From contig NZ_JAJSEC010000009.1 of assembly GCF_021272185.1 (NCBI RefSeq), forward strand, positions 62,001-126,000: 64,000 nucleotides of DNA, read 5' to 3'. Under the pieces are notes generated by a model. It did no database searches. It was given only the letters and a program-made list of their open reading frames with translations, and had not been told where the DNA came from. The number at the start of each line of letters is the position of its first letter. Positions within the stretch are counted from its first letter, which is position 1. Positions 58,318-64,000 of the stretch are shown piece after piece. Origin of the DNA: Roseivivax sp. GX 12232 (lineage in GTDB: Bacteria; Pseudomonadota; Alphaproteobacteria; Rhodobacterales; Rhodobacteraceae). The position numbers were made by a program, and so were the translations under genes.

Positions 58318-59646
58318 ATGGCCGACCCGTTGACACCGGGCATCACCGCCGGCCGTCTGCCGGCCGCGGCGCTTGCGGAGAACTTTGCCGATCTGCACGC
58401 GCCGCTCGATCCGCACGAGGCGTCCGTCGCCGCGGATCGCTGCTATTTCTGCTACGACGCGCCCTGCGTCACCGCCTGCCCGACGGAGATCGACATCCCG
58501 CTCTTCATCCGGCAGATCGCCACCGGCCAGGCCGAGGCGGCGGGGCGGACGATCTTTGACCAGAACGTCCTGGGCGGCATGTGCGCCCGGGTCTGCCCGA
58601 CCGAGGATCTCTGCGAGGGCGCCTGCGTCCGCGAGATCGCCGAGGGCAAGCCGGTGGAGATCGGCCGGCTGCAGCGTCATGCCACCGATGCGCTCATGGC
58701 GCGCCAGAGCCATCCCTATGCGCGGGCGGCGGAGACCGGCAAGCGCGTGGCGGTGGTCGGCGCGGGCCCGGCGGGCCTCGCTTGCGCGCATCGCCTGGCG
58801 ATGAAGGGCCACGACGTGGTGGTCTATGAGGCCCGCGAGAAGCCGGGCGGGCTCAACGAGTTCGGCATCGCCGCCTACAAGTCGGTCGAGGATTTCGCCC
58901 AGCGCGAGGTCGCCTGGCTGGTCCAGGTGGGCGGCATCACGCTGGACTACGGCAAGGCGCTTGGCCGGGAGATCACGCTCGACGGGCTGAAGGCCGAATA
59001 TGACGCGGTCTTCCTGGGGCTGGGCCTGGGCGATGTGAACGCGCTTGGCATCCCCGGCGACGATCGCGACGGCGTCGAGGACGCGGTGCGTTTCATCGCC
59101 GATCTGCGCCAGGCCTCGGATCTGGCCAGCCTGCCCGTGGGCCGCAACGTGGTGGTGATCGGCGGCGGCATGACCGCCATCGACGCCGCGGTGCAGTCGA
59201 AGCTTCTGGGCGCCGAGACGGTGACCATCGCCTACCGCCGGTCGCAGGACCGCATGGGCGCCTCGGAGTTCGAACAGGACCTGGCGACCTCGAAGGGGGT
59301 GCGCATCCTCTGCAACGTCCAGCCCAAGGCGGTGCATGGCAACGGCGCGGCGGTGGAGCTTGAGCTCGAGTATACCGCCGATGACGGCAGCGGGCTGAAG
59401 GGCACCGGCGAGAGCCTGCGCCTGCAGGCCGACCAGGTCTTCCGCGCCATCGGCCAGACGCTGGTGCCGGTTGCGGGGCTCGAGATGGAGGGCCGCAAGA
59501 TCCGCGTCACCGGCGCGGGCCGCACCTCGGAGGCGGGCATCTGGGCCGGCGGCGACTGCACGCCGGGCGAGGACCTGACCGTGGTCGCCGTCGCCGAGGG
59601 GCGCGACGCGGCCGAGGACATTCACAGCGCGCTAAGCGGCGCCTGA
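58318..59646 (+). CDS. preT: NAD-dependent dihydropyrimidine dehydrogenase subunit PreT
   Basis: The 442-residue flavoprotein is the electron-input subunit for reduction of uracil and thymine. It has an N-terminal alpha-helical Fe-S domain with Cys42, Cys45, Cys50, Cys54 (CYFCYDAPCVTACP) and the second set GGMCARVCPTEDLCEGAC near 87-104, then a glutamate-synthase-type FAD domain (VAVVGAGPAGLACAHRLAMK, about 143) and an NAD(P) domain (VVIGGGMTAIDAAVQSK, about 280) ending with AGIWAGGDCTPGEDLTVVAVAEG. The ATG at 58318 follows AGGAGGG. PreA follows 24 bases later. Length and domain order match E. coli PreT. Confidence 0.94.
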   Translation: MADPLTPGITAGRLPAAALAENFADLHAPLDPHEASVAADRCYFCYDAPCVTACPTEIDIPLFIRQIATGQAEAAGRTIFDQNVLGGMCARVCPTEDLCEGACVREIAEGKPVEIGRLQRHATDALMARQSHPYARAAETGKRVAVVGAGPAGLACAHRLAMKGHDVVVYEAREKPGGLNEFGIAAYKSVEDFAQREVAWLVQVGGITLDYGKALGREITLDGLKAEYDAVFLGLGLGDVNALGIPGDDRDGVEDAVRFIADLRQASDLASLPVGRNVVVIGGGMTAIDAAVQSKLLGAETVTIAYRRSQDRMGASEFEQDLATSKGVRILCNVQPKAVHGNGAAVELELEYTADDGSGLKGTGESLRLQADQVFRAIGQTLVPVAGLEMEGRKIRVTGAGRTSEAGIWAGGDCTPGEDLTVVAVAEGRDAAEDIHSALSGA

Positions 59647-59670
59647 GCCAGGACAAGGGAGATCAGCGAC

Positions 59671-60978
59671 ATGGCCAATCTCGAAACCGATTTCGTGGGC
59701 ATCAAGAGCCCGAACCCCTTCTGGCTCGCCTCGGCGCCGCCGACCGACAAGGAGTACAACGTCCGCCGCGCCTTCGAGGCCGGCTGGGGCGGGGTGGTCT
59801 GGAAGACGCTCGGCGCCGAGGGCCCGCCGGTGGTCAACGTCAACGGGCCGCGCTACGGCGCGATCTACGGCGCGGACCGGCGGCTCCTGGGGTTGAACAA
59901 CATCGAGCTCATCACCGACCGGCCGCTGGAGGTGAACCTCGAGGAGATGGCGCGGGTCAAGGCGGATTATCCTGACCGGGCGCTGATCGCCTCGATCATG
60001 GTGCCCTGCGAGGAGGCCGCCTGGAAGGCGATCCTGCCGCGGGTGGCGGAGACCGGCGCGGACGGGATCGAGCTGAACTTCGGCTGCCCGCACGGCATGT
60101 CCGAGCGCGGCATGGGCTCGGCCGTGGGCCAGGTGCCGGAATACATCGAGATGGTCACCCGCTGGTGCAAGCAGTATTACGACCGGCCGGTGATCGTGAA
60201 GCTCACGCCCAATATCACCGATGTGCGCAAGCCCGCGGCGGCGGCCCGGAACGGCGGGGCCGACGCGGTGTCGCTGATCAACACGATCAACTCGATCACC
60301 TCGGTCGACCTCGACCTGATGGCGCCGCAGCCGACGATCGACGGCAAGGGCAGCCACGGCGGCTATTGCGGGCCGGCGGTGAAGCCCATCGCGCTCTCGA
60401 TGGTCTCGGAGATCGCGCGGGATCCGGCGACGCATGGCATGCCGATCTCGGGCATCGGCGGGGTGACCACCTGGCGCGACGCGGCGGAGTTCCTGTCGCT
60501 GGGCGCGGGCAACGTGCAGGTCTGCACCGCGGCCATGACCTACGGCTTCCGCATCGTCGAGGAGATGGCGCGCGGGCTCTCGGCCTGGATGGACGAGAAG
60601 GGCTACAGCTCGGTCTCCGAGGTGGTCGGCCGCGCGGTGCCCAATGTCACCGACTGGCAGTATCTGAACCTCAACTACGTGACCAAGGCGCGCATCGACC
60701 AGGAGGCCTGCATCCAGTGCGGGCGCTGCTACGCGGCCTGCGAGGACACCTCGCACCAGGCGATCGCGATGAAGGAAGGCCGGGTCTTCGAGGTGATCGA
60801 CGAGGAATGCGTGGCCTGTAACCTCTGCGTGGACGTCTGCCCGGTGGAGGATTGCATCACCATGGTCGAGATGGCGCCCGGGGCGGTGGATCCGCGGACC
60901 GGCAAGACGGTCGAGAAGGACTACGCCAACTGGACGACGCATCCGAACAACCCCGCGGCGGTGGCTGCGGCGGAGTGA
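59671..60978 (+). CDS. preA: Dihydropyrimidine dehydrogenase catalytic subunit PreA
   Basis: The 435-residue protein has a dihydroorotate-dehydrogenase-like FMN barrel (residues 1-310; NPFWLASAPPTDKEYN, ELNFGCPHGMSERGMGSAVG with the catalytic Cys, KLTPNITDVRKPA, SGIGGVTTWRDAAEFLSLG) and a C-terminal domain with two [4Fe-4S] motifs, CIQCGRCYAACEDT from Cys347 and CVACNLCVDVCPVEDC from Cys380. It reduces uracil/thymine to the 5,6-dihydro forms using electrons from PreT. GGGAG precedes the ATG. The operon ends with a strong terminator. Confidence 0.95.
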   Translation: MANLETDFVGIKSPNPFWLASAPPTDKEYNVRRAFEAGWGGVVWKTLGAEGPPVVNVNGPRYGAIYGADRRLLGLNNIELITDRPLEVNLEEMARVKADYPDRALIASIMVPCEEAAWKAILPRVAETGADGIELNFGCPHGMSERGMGSAVGQVPEYIEMVTRWCKQYYDRPVIVKLTPNITDVRKPAAAARNGGADAVSLINTINSITSVDLDLMAPQPTIDGKGSHGGYCGPAVKPIALSMVSEIARDPATHGMPISGIGGVTTWRDAAEFLSLGAGNVQVCTAAMTYGFRIVEEMARGLSAWMDEKGYSSVSEVVGRAVPNVTDWQYLNLNYVTKARIDQEACIQCGRCYAACEDTSHQAIAMKEGRVFEVIDEECVACNLCVDVCPVEDCITMVEMAPGAVDPRTGKTVEKDYANWTTHPNNPAAVAAAE

Positions 60979-60987
60979 GCGGTGAGG

Positions 60988-61019
60988 ACCGGCGCGGCGG
61001 CGGTCGCGCCGGTTTTTTT
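60988..61019 (+). terminator. Rho-independent terminator of preTA
   Basis: A perfect 9-bp stem (60988-60996 with 61005-61013) and 8-base loop lead into a seven-T run (61013-61019). It lies 9 bases past the preA stop codon. Confidence 0.88.
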
Positions 61020-61103
61020 GATGAGGGTTGGGGTTGTGTGTTGGATGCGTTTTTCGTTGGGCTGAGGTGTTCGGCTCTACCCAGCACTTGTGGACTTTTG
61101 CTT

Positions 61104-61184
61104 GGGCGCGCACGCATCTTCGCGCCCTTAAGTCGAGAAAATTAGATAATTTTCTCGACCACGATGTTAGATAACATCGTGGTC
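61104..61184. repeat. Three adjacent hairpins, two with identical AGAT loops
   Basis: Hairpin 1 has 7-bp arms (61104-61110 and 61121-61127). Hairpin 2 has perfect 12-bp arms GTCGAGAAAATT (61132-61143) and its complement (61148-61159) around AGAT. Hairpin 3 has perfect 12-bp arms GACCACGATGTT (61157-61168) and its complement (61173-61184), again around AGAT. Hairpins 2 and 3 share the GAC at 61157-61159. The block is AT-richer than the genome. It might be a structured RNA end, a recombination or protein site, or a bidirectional terminator. Confidence 0.75.
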
Positions 61185-61316
61185 TAGTCAGCTGGGCAGA
61201 GGAAGACGGGCTCCGGCCAGATCGCAATCTGCCTTGCCTGACCCGTAACCGATAGCCTGCCACCCCGGAACCGCGCACGCCCCGGGCCAACCATCCTCCC
61301 TCTTACACCTCACCCC

Positions 61317-61553
61317 TCACACATGCAGCTTCACCTTCCCGCTATTGCAGATCACGATGAACTGCCCGCCGCATTCCACAAGGTGAAATCCCCGCATCCG
61401 CACCTCGCGCAAAAACGCCTCCCGCCCGATCATCCGCTGCACGTCCCGGACCGAGCGGCGCACCACGCCGCCCTTGGCGACCGCCTTGGCGCCAAACAAT
61501 TGCGCCAGCCATTGATCCCGCGTGGGATGCGCATTGATACGGGGCATATCCAT
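61317..61553 (-). CDS. Small conserved-looking protein, 78 residues
   Basis: The function is unknown. The basic 78-residue protein has the blocks RINAHPTRDQWLAQLFGAKA, VVRRSVRDVQRMIGREAFLR and GFHLVECGGQFIVICNSG, giving a helical N-terminus and a beta C-terminus that ends with GKVKLHV. The compact sequence and good codon use suggest a real gene. It is 36 bases downstream of the RutR-like gene on the same strand and may be cotranscribed. No membrane or signal segment. Confidence 0.72.
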   Translation of the reverse strand: MDMPRINAHPTRDQWLAQLFGAKAVAKGGVVRRSVRDVQRMIGREAFLREVRMRGFHLVECGGQFIVICNSGKVKLHV

Positions 61554-61589
61554 GCCCGCGATCCTGCCGCGCGCAGGGTGAATATTGCG

Positions 61590-62267
61590 TTAAGCCTTGG
61601 GCGTAGCCGGGGGCGCAGGCACATCGGGCGGCGTCAGCATCTGGCGGAACATCGCGTCCACATGCGCCGTGGCGGTGGTCCAGCGCGGCCGCTCCTCGGG
61701 CATCAGGACCGCGATCTGCGCCTCGAAGTCGGCGTAATGCTGGGTCACCGCCCAGATCGTCATCAGGAGGTGCTCGGGCGCCACCGGCGCGATCCGGCCG
61801 GCCTCGATCCACTGGCGGATCAGCGCGCATTTCTCCTCGAACAGGGGCTTCAGCCCGCGCTCGAGATGCGGACCCATGCGCGGCGCGCCCTGCAGCACCT
61901 CGTTGGCGAAGAGCCGGCTCTGGCGTGGCATGGTGCGGCTCATTTCGAGCTTCTTGTGCACATAGCCCATCAGCGCCTCGAGCGGCGGATCATCCGCCCC
62001 GAGCGCGCGCAGGGGCGCCACCCAGCTTTCCATCAGCGCGTTCAGAAGCGCCACGTGGATCGCCGCCTTGCTGTCGAAGTAATACAGCATGTTGGGCTTC
62101 GACATCTCCGCCCGCGCGGCGATCTGGTCGAGCGTCGCGCCGCGGAATCCCTCGGCCGCGAAGACGTCGAGCGCGGCATCGAGGATGCGCTTGCGGTTCT
62201 TCTCCTGGATCCGGCTGCGGCGCTTGCCGGAGCGGGCAGGGATCGGGGCAGTCCCGTCTTCGGCCAT
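61590..62267 (-). CDS. rutR: TetR-family regulator, RutR-like
   Basis: The 225-residue protein has an N-terminal TetR HTH (RKRILDAALDVFAAEGFRGA, LDQIAARAEMSKPNMLYYFDSKAA) that closely resembles the RutR pattern SKTNLLYYF, with an N-terminal basic extension. The C-terminal domain includes FANEVLQGAPRMGPHL and WAVTQHYADFEAQI, like RutR's ligand domain. RutR senses uracil or thymine and controls pyrimidine and purine catabolism. It lies between preTA and the amidohydrolase, and a near-consensus RutR palindrome sits in the divergent promoter at 62380. The start is ATG 62267. Confidence 0.87.
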   Translation of the reverse strand: MAEDGTAPIPARSGKRRSRIQEKNRKRILDAALDVFAAEGFRGATLDQIAARAEMSKPNMLYYFDSKAAIHVALLNALMESWVAPLRALGADDPPLEALMGYVHKKLEMSRTMPRQSRLFANEVLQGAPRMGPHLERGLKPLFEEKCALIRQWIEAGRIAPVAPEHLLMTIWAVTQHYADFEAQIAVLMPEERPRWTTATAHVDAMFRQMLTPPDVPAPPATPKA

Positions 62268-62379
62268 AGGCGTCGTCCCGTCGATGCCTTACTGTGCAGC
62301 AAGGGGGTGGTTTTCGCGATGATCCGGCGCTTGGGGACGACGCTCGCTTGACAGGGGCGCGACCCGTTGCAATCGTGAC

Positions 62380-62395
62380 TTGACCAAATGGTAAA
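62380..62395. promoter_or_regulatory. RutR operator
   Basis: TTGACCAAATGGTAAA matches 13 of 14 specified positions of the RutR consensus TTGACCAnnTGGTCAA. It lies 57 bases before the amidohydrolase start and 113 bases upstream of the divergent rutR-like gene, so it could control both. A further GGTCAA half-site lies at 62412-62417. Confidence 0.75.
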
Positions 62396-62451
62396 AAACC
62401 GACGCGAGAAAGGTCAAGAAGGCCGCGCGCGACAAAAGACAGGGATGTGAC

Positions 62452-63702
62452 ATGGCAGCACCGGGAGAGAACCTCCGCATCGACGGGGATCGGCTCTGGG
62501 AGAGCATAATGGAGATGGCCAAGATCGGCCCCGGGGTCGCGGGCGGCAACAACCGCCAGACCGTGACCGACGAGGACGGCGAGGGGCGCGCGCTCTTCCA
62601 GTCCTGGTGCGAGGCCGCGGGCTGCTCCATGGGGCTCGACCAGATGGGCAACATGTTCGCCCGCCGCGAGGGCACCGACCCCGAGGCCCTGCCGGTCTAT
62701 GTCGGCAGCCACCTCGACACCCAGCCGACGGGGGGCAAATACGACGGCGTCCTGGGGGTGCTCGGCGGGCTCGAGATCCTGCGCACGCTCAATGACCTGG
62801 GCATCAAGACCCGCCACCCGATCGTGGTGACCAATTTCACCAACGAAGAGGGCACGCGCTTCGCCCCGGCCATGCTGTCCTCGGGCGTCTTCGCCGGCGT
62901 CCACAGCCAGGACTGGGCCTATGAGCGCGAGGATGCCCAGGGCAAGCGCTTCGGCGACGAGCTCAAGCGCATCGGCTGGCGCGGCGAGGAAGAGGTCGGC
63001 CAGCGCAAGATGCATGCCTTCTTCGAGCTGCACATCGAACAGGGTCCGATCCTCGAGGCCGAGCGCAAGGACATCGGCGTGGTCACCCACGGCCAGGGCC
63101 TCTCCTGGACCCAGGTCACCGTGACCGGCAAGGAAAGCCACACCGGCTCCACGCCCATGCCGATGCGCAAGAACGCCGGGCTCTGCATGGCGCGCATCCT
63201 CGACAAGGTCGACGAGATCGCCTGGTCGCACAAACCCCATGCGGTGGGCGCCGCGGGCCATATCGACATCTACCCCAACTCGCGCAACGTGATCCCCGGC
63301 AAGGCGGTCTTCACCGTCGACTTCCGCTCGCCCGACCTGTCGGTGATCGAGGACATGGAACGGCGCCTGCGCGACGAGGGCGGCCAGATCGCCAAGGACA
63401 TGGGCCTCGAGATCGCCTTCGAGAAGGTCGGCGGCTTCGACCCGGTCGAGTTCGACAAGACCTGCGTGACCGCGGTGCGCGATGCCGCCGAACGGCTCGG
63501 TTACTCGCACCAGGACATCATCTCGGGCGCGGGCCACGACGCCTGCTGGATCAACCAGGTGGCGCCCACGGCGATGATCATGTGCCCCTGCGTCGACGGG
63601 CTGTCGCACAACGAGGCCGAGGAGATCACCAAGGACTGGGCGCGCGCCGGGGCCGATGTGCTCATGCATGCGGTGGTCGAAACCGCGGGGATCGTCGAGT
63701 GA
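62452..63702 (+). CDS. Zn-dependent carbamoyl amidohydrolase (beta-ureidopropionase type)
   Basis: The 416-residue M20-family hydrolase has the metal ligand pattern of N-carbamoyl-amino-acid amidohydrolases: SHLDTQPTGGKYDG (His, Asp), NFTNEEGTRFAPAM (Glu pair), ELHIEQGPILEAE (His) and a C-terminal VDGLSHNEAEEI (His). The central dimerisation domain contains GKESHTGSTPMPMRKNAG. In this pyrimidine cluster it most likely converts N-carbamoyl-beta-alanine to beta-alanine, the step after dihydropyrimidinase. Allantoate amidohydrolase is the main alternative within this family. GGGATG... is weak as a ribosome site; the ATG at 62452 fits the family start. Confidence 0.9.
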   Translation: MAAPGENLRIDGDRLWESIMEMAKIGPGVAGGNNRQTVTDEDGEGRALFQSWCEAAGCSMGLDQMGNMFARREGTDPEALPVYVGSHLDTQPTGGKYDGVLGVLGGLEILRTLNDLGIKTRHPIVVTNFTNEEGTRFAPAMLSSGVFAGVHSQDWAYEREDAQGKRFGDELKRIGWRGEEEVGQRKMHAFFELHIEQGPILEAERKDIGVVTHGQGLSWTQVTVTGKESHTGSTPMPMRKNAGLCMARILDKVDEIAWSHKPHAVGAAGHIDIYPNSRNVIPGKAVFTVDFRSPDLSVIEDMERRLRDEGGQIAKDMGLEIAFEKVGGFDPVEFDKTCVTAVRDAAERLGYSHQDIISGAGHDACWINQVAPTAMIMCPCVDGLSHNEAEEITKDWARAGADVLMHAVVETAGIVE

Positions 63703-63923
63703 GACCCGCGCTCATCCTCCTTCTCGCGCTTGGCGCCGCGGCCTGCGGACGCGGCGGGGTGGGGGATGCGCTGCGGGTTCTGCCCGACGGCACCGCGATC
63801 CTGAACGACACCAGCGACGCCCAGCTCATCGTCGACGCGCGGGGCTGCCAGAGCGTCGTGCCCGCCAGCGGCGGCCCGGCCGAGCCGGTCACCGACGCCG
63901 ACGGCAACCAGGTCTGCGCCTGA
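63699..63923 (+). CDS. Small lipoprotein, 74 residues
   Basis: The protein begins with GTG 63699, which overlaps the amidohydrolase stop codon (GTGA). Residues 1-16 are a lipoprotein signal (ALILLLALGAAAC with the lipidated Cys in a LGAAAC lipobox). The remaining 58 residues are a small polar domain with two more Cys (ARGCQSVVPASGG and the terminal NQVCA) that could form a disulfide. No known family is recognised. Tight coupling to the pyrimidine operon suggests a minor role there or simple read-through expression. Confidence 0.7.
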   Translation: MRPALILLLALGAAACGRGGVGDALRVLPDGTAILNDTSDAQLIVDARGCQSVVPASGGPAEPVTDADGNQVCA

Positions 63924-64000
63924 GCCCGCCTCCGGGCCGCGCGCGCCGAAGATCAACGACCGGGGCCACCCCGGCAGACAAGACAACAGGGAGTATTCAC
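63924..64000 (+). other. Window end: leader of a truncated downstream gene
   Basis: After the lipoprotein stop codon the last bases read AACAGGGAGTATTCAC, a ribosome site with no start codon before position 64000. The next gene lies outside the window; dihydropyrimidinase would be expected from the cluster (inference). Confidence 0.4.

Larger units (their letters stand above)
60979..61316. other. Intergenic region with terminator and triple hairpin
   Basis: The 338-base gap between convergent preA and the small gene at 61317 contains the preA terminator and three successive hairpins (61104-61184), both listed separately. No gene is supported. Confidence 0.75.

Noticed and set aside
62452-63702. 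Allantoate amidohydrolase for the urate pathway
   Set aside because: Possible by family, but adjacency to preTA, a RutR-like regulator and a near-consensus RutR operator favours beta-ureidopropionase.

Overview
This window is about 70% GC, has tightly packed genes with ATGA/GTGA stop-start overlaps, and carries gene families typical of marine Rhodobacteraceae (TAXI-type TRAP transporter, beta-hydroxyaspartate cycle, PuuD-type urate oxidase). It is best read as a chromosomal segment of a roseobacter-group alphaproteobacterium. No rRNA, tRNA, CRISPR array, prophage or transposase was recognised. All gene names below are assigned by reading the translations; no database search was run.

Layout. 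0.2-4 kb: fasciclin-domain protein, a ParE/RHH toxin-antitoxin pair, an unrecognised 366-residue protein, a repeat-rich intergenic stretch and a PACE-type efflux protein. 4.2-10.3 kb: urate catabolism (PuuD urate hydroxylase, LysR regulator, 5-hydroxyisourate hydrolase, a fused allantoinase/OHCU decarboxylase, ureidoglycolate lyase, urate/xanthine permease). 11.1-16.6 kb: a complete beta-hydroxyaspartate cycle operon bhcABCD with divergent bhcR. 17.2-18.0 kb: (S)-ureidoglycine aminohydrolase. Purine breakdown ends in glyoxylate, and the bhc enzymes turn two glyoxylate into oxaloacetate without losing CO2, so the 4-18 kb block can be read as one route from urate to central carbon. The allantoate-hydrolysing step is not seen here.

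18.3-30.0 kb: an IclR-associated CoA-ester locus (SDR, acyl-CoA dehydrogenase, thioesterase, DUF35 protein, thiolase-fold protein without the catalytic Cys, ADP-forming acyl-CoA ligase, MaoC hydratase, crotonase, an unrecognised membrane protein, class III CoA-transferase). 30.2-42.8 kb: a LysR-flanked TAXI-TRAP transporter followed by a class I CoA-transferase, two acyl-CoA dehydrogenases, CitE-type lyase, HTD2/MaoC hydratase, nitronate monooxygenase-like protein and an MmgE/PrpD protein. This resembles itaconate/C5-dicarboxylate degradation.

43.0-55.4 kb: a dense signalling and exopolysaccharide locus. It has an HATPase-only kinase-like protein, a GAF-PAS kinase, an HPt protein, a BcsB-like protein, a glycosyltransferase 2 with an MshEN-like N-terminus, a multi-spanning membrane protein, a response regulator with a degenerate GGDEF domain, a second membrane kinase and a single-domain receiver. 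55.9-57.8 kb: gamma-butyrobetaine hydroxylase-like dioxygenase, then an HlyC-like acyltransferase divergent from a 49-residue protein. 58.3-64 kb: reductive pyrimidine catabolism (PreT/PreA, a RutR-like regulator, a carbamoyl amidohydrolase and a small lipoprotein). The window ends just before another gene.

The signals that most deserve a second look are the purine-to-BHAC coupling; a regulatory motif shared by the uraH and allE promoters; a family of long inverted-repeat elements seen at three sites; a compact triple hairpin near 61.1 kb; and the phosphorelay/polysaccharide locus with degenerate signalling domains.
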